Source: Maricaulis salignorans (GTDB lineage Bacteria; Pseudomonadota; Alphaproteobacteria; Caulobacterales; Maricaulaceae). From it: a stretch of 64,000 nucleotides of DNA. The notes under the pieces were generated by a model. That model was not told the DNA's origin and did no database searches. It saw only the letters and a program-made list of their open reading frames with translations. Below, one piece after another: positions 1 through 8,477 of the stretch. The position numbers and the translations under genes were made by a program. How positions within the stretch are numbered: the stretch's first letter is position 1; every line of letters begins with the position of its first letter. The stretch spans positions 1 to 64,000 of the forward strand of contig NZ_FNHG01000002.1 in NCBI RefSeq assembly GCF_900103475.1, given 5' to 3'.

Positions 1-1032
1 CGCCGCTCCGATTCCCACCCCGGTAGTAGTGGTAGTAGTCCACGCACCGGAACATACCGTCCCGGCGCGCAGCCGGGCCGCGACGGCGCGCATAACCCGC
101 GCGGACCAAGATCAGGATCCACCAGCCCAGGCTCACGCCCGGGTCGCGATGGAGCCTATAACCCGCGGGGTCCGAGATCCGGAACCACCCGTCCCGGCTC
201 ACGCCCGGGTCGCGACGGAGCCTATAACCCGCGGGGTCCGAGATCCGGAACCACCCGTCCCGGCTCACGCCCGGGTCGCGATGGAGCCTATAACCCGCGG
301 GGTCCGAGAGCTGGAACGAGCCGTCCCGGTCATAATCCACGCGGCCCGAGAACCGGTTCCAGCCGTCCCGGCTCCCATGATTACCGTCCGGGCCGGAACC
401 AGGTCGGCTATCGCAATGATCGCCGCCGCCACGAATACGCCCAGCGACGCCACTCATTCTACCGTTCCGACCACCGCAGCGATATCCGCTGGGTTCGGCA
501 TCTGAATGTTGGCTGGAATAATTCGCGCTATTACGGCCATTACGGGCCATCGACCCGTTGGCGGTATAATTCTCGCTATTATGACCATGGCTACAACACC
601 CGCCAGTTCGCCTATTACGACCGGGCCTGCCACTATGAACGCAATGGCAATGGCACCGCGGTCGGTGCCATTCTGGGCGCGATCATTGGCGGCGCGGCGG
701 CCGATGGCGACAATGTCGGAGCCGGAATTCTGCTCGGAGCCGGATTCGGTGCCGTGCTCGGCAGCGCAGTCAGCCAGCTCGATGACTGCGACAAGGTTCA
801 GTATCAATATGCGATGAATTACGCCTTCGAGAACGGGCAACCCTATTACTGGGGCAATCCCTATTCCGGCGTGCGCGGCAGTATCGTGATCCGCGACAGC
901 TATGCCTATGCCAATACGGAATGCCGCTGGGGCGATGCCGAGATCTACATGCCGGACGGGACGTTCAGCTATGATCAGGTCCGCATGTGCCGCGATGCCT
1001 ATGGCGACTGGGAAGTCGCACGGCAGCAATAA
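1..1032 (+). CDS. Glycine-zipper envelope protein with Arg/Gly/Pro repeats (5' end outside window)
   Basis: The frame is open from base 1 to the TAA at 1030-1032, so the start lies outside the window. The visible part has three segments: an N-terminal Arg/Gly/Pro/Ser-rich stretch of 22-residue repeats (units like PGRDGAYNPRGPRSG), a Tyr/Arg/His-rich middle, and a glycine zipper (AVGAILGAIIGG ... GAGILLGAGFGAVLG) followed by a Cys-containing C-terminal domain ending near YDQVRMCRDAYGDWE. Glycine zippers of this kind occur in outer-membrane or periplasmic proteins. The C-terminal pattern (C-x-W ... DQV-x-MC ... W) is shared with the next gene, so the two look like paralogues. A hairpin terminator follows. 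The repeat region is also open in another frame, but only this frame joins the zipper and the conserved C-terminus. Function unknown. Confidence 0.8.
   Translation, partial: RRSDSHPGSSGSSPRTGTYRPGAQPGRDGAHNPRGPRSGSTSPGSRPGRDGAYNPRGPRSGTTRPGSRPGRDGAYNPRGPRSGTTRPGSRPGRDGAYNPRGPRAGTSRPGHNPRGPRTGSSRPGSHDYRPGRNQVGYRNDRRRHEYAQRRHSFYRSDHRSDIRWVRHLNVGWNNSRYYGHYGPSTRWRYNSRYYDHGYNTRQFAYYDRACHYERNGNGTAVGAILGAIIGGAAADGDNVGAGILLGAGFGAVLGSAVSQLDDCDKVQYQYAMNYAFENGQPYYWGNPYSGVRGSIVIRDSYAYANTECRWGDAEIYMPDGTFSYDQVRMCRDAYGDWEVARQQ
82..345 (+). repeat. Four 66-bp tandem repeats inside the Gly-zipper gene
   Basis: The marker triplet of GAT/GAC GGA GCC recurs at 82, 148, 214 and 280, an exact 66-bp period, which equals 22 codons and keeps the frame. 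Units 2 to 4 are nearly identical apart from synonymous changes such as GAT/GAC. The first unit and the tail after about 310 are degenerate. Near-identical copies suggest recent expansion or ongoing homogenisation, so copy number may vary between strains. Confidence 0.9.
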
Positions 1033-1055
1033 TCAGCTGCAGCGCTGATCAGACA

Positions 1056-1091
1056 GGGGCCGTGCCGGCAAGGTGCGGCCCCTATTTTTTT
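1056..1091 (+). terminator. Rho-independent terminator after the first Gly-zipper gene
   Basis: A 7-bp stem GGGGCCG (1056-1062) / CGGCCCC (1076-1082) is followed by TATTTTTTT. It sits 24 bp after the stop codon and separates the two Gly-zipper genes into different transcripts. Confidence 0.85.
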
Positions 1092-1224
1092 GCTTGCGGC
1101 CGCGAGGCTCCCGGCACTAGCCTTGCAGGGCCGCACAGACCGTTCATCCCCGGCTCATCACCCCGCCCTTATGGTCTGGGTGAAAGTCGGGTCAGAAATG
1201 GCCCGCCCACGCCAGGAGACTGAC

Positions 1225-1932
1225 ATGAAAATGCTGACAACCGCCCTGCTCGCCGCCACTGCCTTCGCTGTCGTGGTGCCCACGGCCTCCGCCCAGGCGC
1301 AGGCTTATGGCAATTGCGAATCTGACCGCCAGGGCCGGCAGGTCGCCGGCGCGATCATTGGTGGCATTCTTGGCGCCGTTATCGGTAATGAGCTGGCTGA
1401 TGACTCGAATAATCAACGCGAATACCGCCGCGGCGGTCGCAGACACCACACCCCCTATCGCGGCCGGCATCACCGCAATGACCGCGGCAATGCCGAGGAA
1501 GTCGGCACTATTGCAGGCGCCGGGGTTGGCGCGCTGATCGGAGCCGGAATTGCCGGCGGCAGCGATCCGTGTGCACCGACGCGCACCAGCCGGGGCTTTG
1601 ACGATTACGAGGCCTATCCGGGCAAGCCCGGTTATGCCGATAATTCCTACCAGGATCAGGGCTATCGCGGCTATCCAACGCAAGGCTACCGCGATGACGG
1701 CACAGATTATGGCTATGTCGACGGCTATGGCTCACGTTCATCGACCCAATTGCTCGGTGGCGCCCAGGCCAGTCAGGATGCCCGCATCTACAATACCGGC
1801 GCCCAGGACTGGAATTGTCAGTGGACCTCGACCCGGCGCATGGATTCATACGGCCAGGCGACCGTTGACCAGGTCTATATGTGCCAGGGCAATGACGATA
1901 TCTGGCGCCCCTACGACACCTACACCCAGTAA
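1225..1932 (+). CDS. Secreted glycine-zipper protein, paralogue of the preceding gene
   Basis: 235 aa. The start was chosen at ATG 1225 because AGGAG lies just upstream (1214-1218) and the protein then begins with a Sec signal peptide (about residues 1-23, ending ASAQA). Two glycine-zipper segments follow (GAIIGGILGAVIGNEL and GTIAGAGVGALIGAG), split by a basic Arg/His-rich stretch. A Tyr/Gly/Asp-rich linker comes next, then a C-terminal domain with CQW ... VDQVYMCQ ... W that matches the end of the upstream gene. Such proteins are expected in the periplasm or outer membrane. No enzyme motif is visible. An upstream in-frame start at 1090 exists but would bury the signal peptide. Confidence 0.8.
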   Translation: MKMLTTALLAATAFAVVVPTASAQAQAYGNCESDRQGRQVAGAIIGGILGAVIGNELADDSNNQREYRRGGRRHHTPYRGRHHRNDRGNAEEVGTIAGAGVGALIGAGIAGGSDPCAPTRTSRGFDDYEAYPGKPGYADNSYQDQGYRGYPTQGYRDDGTDYGYVDGYGSRSSTQLLGGAQASQDARIYNTGAQDWNCQWTSTRRMDSYGQATVDQVYMCQGNDDIWRPYDTYTQ

Positions 1933-1951
1933 TCGCCGCGCAGCTTTGCGA

Positions 1952-2689
1952 TCAGCGCGAGTCGACATTCCGGCGGGCGGCAATTAGATACTCCTGATTG
2001 CCGTCCCCACCCTTGACCGGACTCTCGATGACATCGCGTACGCAAAAGCCCTCGAGACCGTCCAGCGCGGCACGAACCTCCGCGACAGCGCGGGCGCGTT
2101 CCTTCGGACTTTTCACCAGACCGCCGCGTCCGATCGCGGCCCTGCCCACCTCGAACTGGGGTTTGATCAACGCGATCAAGTCAGCCTGGTTTGCGGCCAG
2201 GGACATCGGCCTGGGGATCACTTTCAGTAAAGAAATGAAGCTGGCATCGCAGACGATCAGCGAAGGCGGCTCGGCAAACACCGCCCCGGTCAATGATCGT
2301 GCATCCACCCCTTCCATCGAGACCACCCGGGAATCGCTGCGCAAGCTGGGGTGAAGCTGGTCATGCCCGACATCGACGGCATGGACCCTCGCCGCACCGC
2401 GCTCGAGCAGGACCTCGGTAAAGCCCCCCGTCGATGAGCCGACATCCAGGCAGGTGCGTCCAGCCGGATCGATCGCAAAGCGGTCGAGAGCGGCGACAAG
2501 CTTGAGCGCCGCCCGTGATACATAAGGATGGGCCGGGCTGGCCTGCACGATCGCACCCTCGGGGATTTTTTGCGAGGCCTTGGTGACAACCTGCCCGTCA
2601 ATGCTGACCATGCCGGCAGCAATCGCCTCCTGCGCCTTGGCGCGGGTCTCGATGAGACCATGGTGAACCAGGTAGAGGTCGGCGCGCAT
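1952..2689 (-). CDS. tlyA: TlyA family rRNA (cytidine-2'-O)-methyltransferase
   Basis: 245 aa. The protein has an N-terminal S4 RNA-binding domain (residues about 3-60, RADLYLVHHGLIETRAKAQ) and an FtsJ-like Rossmann methyltransferase domain with the SAM-binding motif DVGSSTGGFTE. Family members 2'-O-methylate cytidines in 16S and/or 23S rRNA, though some are annotated as hemolysins. The start at 2689 overlaps the stop of the upstream acetyltransferase gene by one base (TGATG), a strong sign of translational coupling. Two further in-frame starts upstream would only add residues unlike the family. It closes the dxs-ispA operon, a common alphaproteobacterial arrangement. Confidence 0.92.
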   Translation of the reverse strand: MRADLYLVHHGLIETRAKAQEAIAAGMVSIDGQVVTKASQKIPEGAIVQASPAHPYVSRAALKLVAALDRFAIDPAGRTCLDVGSSTGGFTEVLLERGAARVHAVDVGHDQLHPSLRSDSRVVSMEGVDARSLTGAVFAEPPSLIVCDASFISLLKVIPRPMSLAANQADLIALIKPQFEVGRAAIGRGGLVKSPKERARAVAEVRAALDGLEGFCVRDVIESPVKGGDGNQEYLIAARRNVDSR

Positions 2690-3129
2690 CACAACACAAT
2701 CCGGTAGCGGCATTTTTGCCGGATGCCATGCTCATACATCACATGTTCGACCGGAATATCGATGATTTCGACCAGCTCGGCGCCAGCCTTGTCGCAGACA
2801 CGGCGCGAGGCGAGATTTTCCGGATTGCAGGTGATCCAGGCCTCGCCATAACCGAGATCCCTCATGACAGTGAGCGCAAGCTGGCAAGCCAGGCTGGCAT
2901 GGCCGCGGCCGCGATATGCCGGGTAGACTTCATAGCCGATCTGGCCGAAATGGCGTTTGAGATCATCACTATCGCCCAGTCGAACCCGAACTTCGCCCAC
3001 AGTCTGCCCCGCCGCCTCGATGGCATATCGCAGGGTCGGGACATGGGTCGGAGCCCGCGGCTCGAGATGCTCGCAGAGCCGGATCGCGCCGCCTTCGCCG
3101 CTCAGCATTTCCGGCGGCATCCGGTCCAT
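2689..3129 (-). CDS. GNAT family N-acetyltransferase
   Basis: 146 aa from ATG 3129 (a GTG at 3138 and an ATG at 3108 are alternatives). The acetyl-CoA binding motif is visible as YRGRGHASLACQLAL, and a typical C-terminal GNAT strand/helix follows (NPENLASRRVCDKAGAELVE). This resembles RimJ/RimL-type enzymes that acetylate small molecules or protein N-termini; the substrate cannot be read from sequence. It lies 24 bp after dxs and is coupled to tlyA by TGATG, so it is probably part of the same transcript. Confidence 0.8.
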   Translation of the reverse strand: MDRMPPEMLSGEGGAIRLCEHLEPRAPTHVPTLRYAIEAAGQTVGEVRVRLGDSDDLKRHFGQIGYEVYPAYRGRGHASLACQLALTVMRDLGYGEAWITCNPENLASRRVCDKAGAELVEIIDIPVEHVMYEHGIRQKCRYRIVL

Positions 3130-3153
3130 CGGCCTCACTGCGGCATCACCGGC

Positions 3154-5079
3154 CTATTCGGCCAGCATCGGCGCGACGACGGACTTGGCCAGGTCCTGAT
3201 TGCGCCCCAATGCCTCCAGCGCGGTGGCCGCGATGTGGCGGGCATTGAGACCGGCCGTGTCATACATCTTGAACGGCGCGTCGTGATCCTGGAACACATC
3301 CGGCAGGGTCATGGTGCGGATTTTCAGCCCATGGTCGAGCGCGCCGCGCTCGGCGAGAAGCTGCAACACGAAGGCGCCAAATCCGCCGCGTGCGCCCTCT
3401 TCGATCGTCACCAGGACTTCATGCTCGCGCGCCAGGCGCAGGATGAGGTCTTCATCGAGCGGTTTGGCAAAGCGGGCATCGGCGACGGTCGTGGAATAAC
3501 CTTGGGCGCCCAGCGCATCGGCGGCCTTGAGCGCCTCGTCCAGGCGTGTCCCCAGGGACAGCAGCGCGATGCTGGTGCCTTCGCGAACGATCCGGCCCTT
3601 ACCGATGGCGAGAGGCTCAATCACGGCCGGCATTTCAAGGCCCAGACCATTGCCACGCGGATAGCGGAAGGCCGACGGCCGGTCATCAATCTGGACCGAA
3701 GTCGCGACCATGCGGGCCAGTTCAACCTCATCGGCCGCAGCCATCAAGACCATGCCCGGCAGGGCGCCGAGATAGCCGACATCGAAAGAGCCGGCATGGG
3801 TAGCGCCATCGGCACCGACCAGACCAGCCCGGTCAATCGCGAAGCGGACGGGCAGGCCCTGGATCGCGACATCATGGACGACCTGGTCGTAGCCGCGTTG
3901 CAGGAAGGTGGAATAAATGGCGGCGAAGGGCTTCATGCCGTCAGCAGCCAGACCGGCGGCGAAGGTGACCGCGTGCTGCTCGGCGATACCGACATCGAAA
4001 CATCGCTCCGGGAAGCGTTCGGCAAACAGGTCCAGCCCGGTACCGCCCGGCATGGCAGCCGTGATGCCGACAATGCGGTCATCGGTCTCCGCTTCACGGA
4101 TCAATTGCTGCGCGAAAACCTTGGTATAGGAGGCCGGGCCACTGGCGGCCTTTTGCTGCTCGCCGGTGACGACATTGAACTTGGCGACGCCATGATATTT
4201 GTCGTCCGCCGCCTCGGCCGGGGCATAGCCCTTGCCTTTCTGGGTCACGACATGGATCAGGACCGGCCCGTCATCGCCGTCGCGGATATTGCGCAGCACC
4301 GGCACCAGCTGGTCGAGATCATGACCGTCGATCGGGCCGACATAGCGAAAGCCCATTTCCTCGAACAGGGTCCCGCCCATCGCCATGCCACGCATGTATT
4401 CCTCGGCCTTGCGGGCCGGGCCCTCGACGCCGATGGCCTTGGCGACGCCCTTTCCGATCTTGCGCAGGCTGCGATAGCTTTGCGACGATACCAGGCGGGC
4501 GAAATAGTGGCTCATCGCGCCGACCGGCGGCGCGATCGACATGTCGTTATCATTGAGGATGACGATCAGGCGCTTGTCGAGCCCGCCGGCATTATTCATC
4601 GCCTCATAGGCCATGCCCGCCGACATCGAGCCATCACCGATCACGGCGATGACATTATTGCTTTCGCCCTTCAGATCGCGCGCCACGGCGAAGCCCAGCG
4701 CGGCAGAGATCGAGGTCGAGGCATGGGCCGCGCCGAATGCGTCATATTCGCTTTCAGAACGCTTGGTGAAGCCTGACAGCCCCCCGCCCTGGCGCAGGGT
4801 GCGAATCCGGTCGCGGCGACCGGTGAGAATCTTGTGCGGATAGCATTGATGGCCGACATCCCAGATCAGGATATCCTTCGGCGTCTCGAACACATGGTGC
4901 AGGGCCGTCGTCAGCTCAACCACACCCAGCCCGGCGCCGAGATGGCCGCCGGTCACCGAGACCGCATTGATCGTCTCGGCGCGCAATTCGTCCGCCACCG
5001 CGATCAACATGTCACGATCGAGATTTCTCAGATCGGCTGGCGCGGTGATGCGGTCGAGATTGGGCGTGCTTGTGGTCAT
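3154..5079 (-). CDS. dxs: 1-deoxy-D-xylulose-5-phosphate synthase
   Basis: 641 aa, the normal full length. It condenses pyruvate and glyceraldehyde-3-phosphate in a thiamine-diphosphate-dependent reaction, the first step of the MEP route to isoprenoids. Visible family features are GGHLGAGLG with the catalytic-region His (about residue 46), the ThDP/Mg motif [18 protein letters not shown] (148 onward), and the transketolase pyrimidine-domain signature [10 protein letters not shown]. The start at ATG 5079 lies 15 bp downstream of the ispA stop, so both genes are probably co-transcribed, supplying and then elongating prenyl units. Confidence 0.97.
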   Translation of the reverse strand: MTTSTPNLDRITAPADLRNLDRDMLIAVADELRAETINAVSVTGGHLGAGLGVVELTTALHHVFETPKDILIWDVGHQCYPHKILTGRRDRIRTLRQGGGLSGFTKRSESEYDAFGAAHASTSISAALGFAVARDLKGESNNVIAVIGDGSMSAGMAYEAMNNAGGLDKRLIVILNDNDMSIAPPVGAMSHYFARLVSSQSYRSLRKIGKGVAKAIGVEGPARKAEEYMRGMAMGGTLFEEMGFRYVGPIDGHDLDQLVPVLRNIRDGDDGPVLIHVVTQKGKGYAPAEAADDKYHGVAKFNVVTGEQQKAASGPASYTKVFAQQLIREAETDDRIVGITAAMPGGTGLDLFAERFPERCFDVGIAEQHAVTFAAGLAADGMKPFAAIYSTFLQRGYDQVVHDVAIQGLPVRFAIDRAGLVGADGATHAGSFDVGYLGALPGMVLMAAADEVELARMVATSVQIDDRPSAFRYPRGNGLGLEMPAVIEPLAIGKGRIVREGTSIALLSLGTRLDEALKAADALGAQGYSTTVADARFAKPLDEDLILRLAREHEVLVTIEEGARGGFGAFVLQLLAERGALDHGLKIRTMTLPDVFQDHDAPFKMYDTAGLNARHIAATALEALGRNQDLAKSVVAPMLAE

Positions 5080-5094
5080 GCGAATACCAGCCTT

Positions 5095-5982
5095 TCAGGA
5101 GCGGCGATTGATAACATAATCAACCGCTTCTTTGAGAGTGTCTGCCCGCGCGCCAAACGGTTCGAGATGATCCTTGGCCTGCGCGGCCAGATGCTGCGAA
5201 CGGTCCTGCGCGCCCTCAACCCCCAGAATGGTGACAAAGGTGGCTTTTCCTTGACCGGCATCCTTGCCGACCGCTTTTCCTGTGTCCGCCGCGTTTCCGG
5301 TCGCGTCGAGCAAATCGTCCGTTATCTGATAAGCCAGGCCGAGATCATGGGCAAACCCTTCAAGCGCCCGGCGTATCTGTGGCTCGACATCGCGCAGGAT
5401 GCAGGCCGTCTCGGCGGCATAGCTGATAAGGGCACCGGTCTTCATCCGGTGCATGCGCGTGACGATCGAAATATCAAGTTCCTGGCGCTCGCCCAGAATG
5501 TCGATCATCTGCCCGCCGACCATGCCATAGGGGCCGCAGGCGCGCGACAGGCGCTCGACCAGCCGGGCGCGGACGCTGCCGCGATTATGCGTGTCGGGAT
5601 GGGCGAGGATCTCGAAAGCCACCGCCTGCAGGGCATCGCCGGCCAGAACCGCAGTTGCTTCGTCATAGGCGCGGTGCACAGTCGGCCGGCCGCGGCGCAG
5701 ATCATCATCATCCATGCAGGGCAGATCATCATGGATCAGCGAATAGGCATGGATGCATTCCAGCGCCGAGGCGACGCGCAACAAACCGCGTTCATCGGCA
5801 TTGACCAGGCGGCCGCATTCGATCGCCAGGAAGGGCCGCAAACGCTTGCCCGGCCCGAGCGCGGCATAGCGCATCGCCGAATTGAGCTGGCTCTCCGGGC
5901 CTTCAGCGCGCGGCAGCAGGGCATCGAGCGCGACGGTGACCCGGTCGGCAGCCTCATTCAGGCGTTTCTCGAAACTGTCCAT
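5095..5982 (-). CDS. ispA: Polyprenyl synthetase (farnesyl/geranylgeranyl diphosphate synthase)
   Basis: 295 aa. The first Asp-rich motif is DDLPCMDDDDLRRGR (about residues 85-99) and the second is DDLLD (222-226); both bind Mg-diphosphate in trans-prenyltransferases. The ATG at 5982 follows GAGGGTG, a good ribosome binding site, and is preferred over the GTG one codon upstream. It sits between the CsaA-like/xseB genes and dxs, the usual operon for FPP synthesis. Chain length (C15 or C20) cannot be fixed from sequence alone. Confidence 0.93.
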   Translation of the reverse strand: MDSFEKRLNEAADRVTVALDALLPRAEGPESQLNSAMRYAALGPGKRLRPFLAIECGRLVNADERGLLRVASALECIHAYSLIHDDLPCMDDDDLRRGRPTVHRAYDEATAVLAGDALQAVAFEILAHPDTHNRGSVRARLVERLSRACGPYGMVGGQMIDILGERQELDISIVTRMHRMKTGALISYAAETACILRDVEPQIRRALEGFAHDLGLAYQITDDLLDATGNAADTGKAVGKDAGQGKATFVTILGVEGAQDRSQHLAAQAKDHLEPFGARADTLKEAVDYVINRRS

Positions 5983-6089
5983 CACCCTCGCCTGTCCTGT
6001 TGCTTCCGGCCCGTCACGATCGGCCCGGCAGTTGCAGCCCGTCCTGCCTGTCTCATGGCCAGCCCTGTCGACCGGTCCGGCAGAACCGC

Positions 6090-6434
6090 CTAGTGCAGGC
6101 GGGATCCGTTCGGCACGGCTTGATCAGGCGTCATAAGCACGATCTCTCCCTTGCCATCAGAAACGCCAAGAGTCAGCACTTCAGAGCGCATCGGGCCGAT
6201 TTGACGCGGCGGAAAATTCACCACAGCCAGCACTTGCTTGCCGACCAGGTTTTCGGGCGTGTAATGCGCCGTGATCTGGGCCGAGGATTTCTTCTCGCCC
6301 AACTCGCCGCCAAAATCGATCCAGAGCTGGATCGCCGGCTTGCGGGCCTCGGGGAATTCGGCGGCGCGGACAATCGTGCCAATCCGGATGTCGAGCTTGA
6401 GGAAGTCCTCGATCGTGGCGTTCGAACCGGTCAC
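6090..6434 (-). CDS. tRNA-binding domain protein, CsaA-like
   Basis: About 114 aa from the GTG at 6434. The body is a single OB-fold tRNA-binding domain of the CsaA/EMAP-II type (IEDFLKLDIRIGTIV near the N-terminus, then VVNFPPRQIGPMRSEVLTLG). In Bacillus CsaA has chaperone and tRNA-binding activity; here that role is inferred by family only. The GTG at 6434 lies 4 bp after the xseB stop and starts the protein where family members start. A GTG at 6482 would add 16 residues and overlap xseB by 44 bp, so the start is uncertain. Confidence 0.82.
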   Translation of the reverse strand: MTGSNATIEDFLKLDIRIGTIVRAAEFPEARKPAIQLWIDFGGELGEKKSSAQITAHYTPENLVGKQVLAVVNFPPRQIGPMRSEVLTLGVSDGKGEIVLMTPDQAVPNGSRLH

Positions 6435-6438
6435 CGGA

Positions 6439-6687
6439 TCAGTCCAGCCCCGCAGGTTCAGCTGCCGGCTTGCCGTCTTCACCGCGGACGATCTTCTCGA
6501 CCTTCAACTCGGCATCTTTCAGCTTGCCATCGCAATGGGCACGTAGGGCGGCGCCGCGCTCATAGATCGCGATCGACCGCTCGAGCTCGACTTCGCCGGA
6601 TTCCAGCTGCTGCACGATCGTCTCCAGCTGGGCCAACGCCTGCTCAAAGCTCATCGTTTCAATATCGGCATTGGGTGTGTCGGCCAT
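6439..6687 (-). CDS. xseB: Exodeoxyribonuclease VII small subunit
   Basis: 82 aa, typical for XseB. It forms a helical hairpin ([19 protein letters not shown] ... [18 protein letters not shown]) that binds several copies per XseA large subunit in the single-strand DNA exonuclease. ATG 6687 follows GGAGAG and gives the family length; the frame runs further upstream but without similarity. Its place before ispA and dxs is conserved in many proteobacteria, where the link is operon history and not function. Confidence 0.93.
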   Translation of the reverse strand: MADTPNADIETMSFEQALAQLETIVQQLESGEVELERSIAIYERGAALRAHCDGKLKDAELKVEKIVRGEDGKPAAEPAGLD

Positions 6688-6747
6688 AACGACTCTCCTG
6701 CAAGGTCTGCAACATAGGCAGCCGCCCGCCGGGCGGCAATTCCGCAT

Positions 6748-7419
6748 TTATCGTGGGCGGTATTCATAGCGGCGGAACGACCAGTAGCTGTCGCCACCAT
6801 CCCGCACGCAGCGCCAGCCGAGCGCGCGCATGTGCGGGCGCATCATGCGGTTGAACCATCCATGCGCACACAGCAGGACCGGCCCCGATTGCGCGGCCTC
6901 CACCAGGGTGCGCGCGGCGAGGGCGGCGCGTATTTCGGCATCCTTGCGGCTTTCGCGGCCACGCGAAAAACCCTGCCACCAGGAACAACGCGCAAACACG
7001 CCCCAGGTCTTGGCCATGAAACGGCCAGCCATCGCCGGCGGCGGCAATTCGGCTTCGATGAAACAGGCGTCAATCACCAGTTCGCGTCCCGGCGCAACAG
7101 CCCGCGCGGTCTCGATGGCCCGCCGCAATGTGCTGGCGAAAATGATGTCGGCGGCGGCGGCAACGGCAATCAGATCGTCCGGTGGCGTCTGGTCGGGATG
7201 GAGCCCGGCCGGCTGGTAGCAATCATCCCACCAGCTCTCATAGCCGCGCCAGTCGAGCATGGTCGTGCGGTCGGCATCGGGTCTGCCATGCCGGGCAATG
7301 GTGATCGGGCCCGGTTTTTCCGGGGAAGGTGTCAAATCGGTTTTGGGCATCGGCTGGCTGACGGGGTCGGAAACATTCAGCCGACGCGCCCCTTCGCGAC
7401 CGGTCTGACCAGAATTCAT
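6748..7419 (-). CDS. Histidine phosphatase family protein
   Basis: 223 aa. The phosphoglycerate-mutase-like RHG motif appears as ITIARHGRPDADR near residue 43, and the second active-site His lies in LLCAHGWFNR. Family members remove phosphate through a phospho-histidine intermediate; the substrate here is unknown. The ATG at 7419 overlaps the stop of the deacetylase gene by 4 bp (ATGA), so the two are translationally coupled. About 60 bp separate it from xseB. Confidence 0.85.
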   Translation of the reverse strand: MNSGQTGREGARRLNVSDPVSQPMPKTDLTPSPEKPGPITIARHGRPDADRTTMLDWRGYESWWDDCYQPAGLHPDQTPPDDLIAVAAAADIIFASTLRRAIETARAVAPGRELVIDACFIEAELPPPAMAGRFMAKTWGVFARCSWWQGFSRGRESRKDAEIRAALAARTLVEAAQSGPVLLCAHGWFNRMMRPHMRALGWRCVRDGGDSYWSFRRYEYRPR

Positions 7420-8348
7420 GCCTCGGCCAAGGCGTGCACAAAGGCAGCTGCCGAGCGGCCAAGCGCCGGGCAGTCGTATCCGCCCTCCAGCACGGAAACA
7501 AGCCGCGAGGACGCAAATTCGGCGGCGAGGCTGGCGAGTTCCGTCGCCGCCCAGGCGAAATCTGCCTCCAGCAAGGCGAGACCACCAGCCGGATCGCGTT
7601 CATGGGCATCGAAACCGGCGGAGACAAAGATGAAGTCCGGCCGGAAGGCGGCGAGCGCCGGCCTCAGGCCGGTTTCGAAAGCTTCGCGCCAGGCGGCGCC
7701 GCCTGTCCCCGCCATCAAGGGCAGATTGACGACATTCCCGTTGAGTCCCGTCTCCGCGGCTGCACCGGTGCCGGGATAGAGCGGCGACTGGTGCAGGGAG
7801 CCGAAAAACACCCGCTCATCAATTTCAGCCAGGCATTGCGACCCATTGCCGTGATGCACGTCGATATCGATGATCGCAACGCGCGAGAGTTTGTGGACGT
7901 CCAGCGCGTGCAATGCCGCAATGGCGATCGAATTGAGCAGGCAGAAGCCCATCGCGCGGTCCGGCTCGGCATGATGGCCTGGCGGGCGGGCCAGGCAGAA
8001 GGCGGCATCAGCGCCGCCCGCCATGATGCGATCGACGGCATCAATCGCGCCGCCCGCCGTGGCCAGCGCCGCATCCCAGGATTCGCGGCAGACCTTGGTA
8101 TCCAGATCCAGCGCAATCCATTCTGACGGCCCCGCCGTGAGGCAGGCAGCGCGGACGCGCTCGACATAATCAGCCGTATGAAAACGTTCGACCGCGGCAA
8201 TGCCGGACGGTTTGGCCGCGTGCCAGACCGGCTGGGCCAGGCCCGCCAGTGCCTCGCGGACGGCGGTGTAACGCCCCTCATGTTCGGGATGGCCCGGCGG
8301 GACGCGATGCATCCGGCTGGCCGGATTGTCGATGACCAATGTTCTCAT
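7416..8348 (-). CDS. Histone deacetylase family (class II-like) protein
   Basis: 310 aa. The arginase/deacetylase fold is shown by HPEHEGRY near the N-terminus, ARPPGHHAEPD, the metal-binding DIDVHHGNG, and the C-terminal EGGYD. Bacterial members deacetylate acetylpolyamines, acetylated proteins or related compounds, using Zn. It is the first gene of the cluster running toward tlyA and overlaps the phosphatase gene. A 15-bp direct repeat lies about 30 bp upstream of its start. Confidence 0.93.
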   Translation of the reverse strand: MRTLVIDNPASRMHRVPPGHPEHEGRYTAVREALAGLAQPVWHAAKPSGIAAVERFHTADYVERVRAACLTAGPSEWIALDLDTKVCRESWDAALATAGGAIDAVDRIMAGGADAAFCLARPPGHHAEPDRAMGFCLLNSIAIAALHALDVHKLSRVAIIDIDVHHGNGSQCLAEIDERVFFGSLHQSPLYPGTGAAAETGLNGNVVNLPLMAGTGGAAWREAFETGLRPALAAFRPDFIFVSAGFDAHERDPAGGLALLEADFAWAATELASLAAEFASSRLVSVLEGGYDCPALGRSAAAFVHALAEA

Positions 8349-8376
8349 GGGGTCAGTCTGTTCTGATATTCACATT

Positions 8377-8406
8377 GCACAAGACCACAGGGCACAAGAC
8401 CGCAGG
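8377..8406. repeat. Two adjacent 15-bp direct repeats upstream of the deacetylase gene
   Basis: The units GCACAAGACCACAGG (8377-8391) and GCACAAGACCGCAGG (8392-8406) differ at one base. They lie between the SDR stop (8478) and the deacetylase start (8348). They could be a regulator site or chance slippage; nothing else supports either. Confidence 0.55.
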
Positions 8407-8477
8407 GCCGAAAACGCGAATGGCACAGCTGGGATGCGCGCCGCGTCGAGACGACGCGCACCGGGCCGTGCCCCGCC

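Noticed and set aside
29-505. Plus-strand frame over the 66-bp repeats
   Set aside because: A different frame of the same DNA continues into the glycine zipper and conserved C-terminus, so this one is an artefact of a GC-rich repeat.
454-1029. Minus-strand frame opposite the Gly-zipper gene
   Set aside because: Low-complexity Ala/Ile-rich antisense translation with no domain; shadow of the true gene.
2716-4776. Long plus-strand open frame opposite dxs (686 codons)
   Set aside because: It is the antisense shadow of dxs, which has clear family motifs; the frame on this strand has no recognisable domains.
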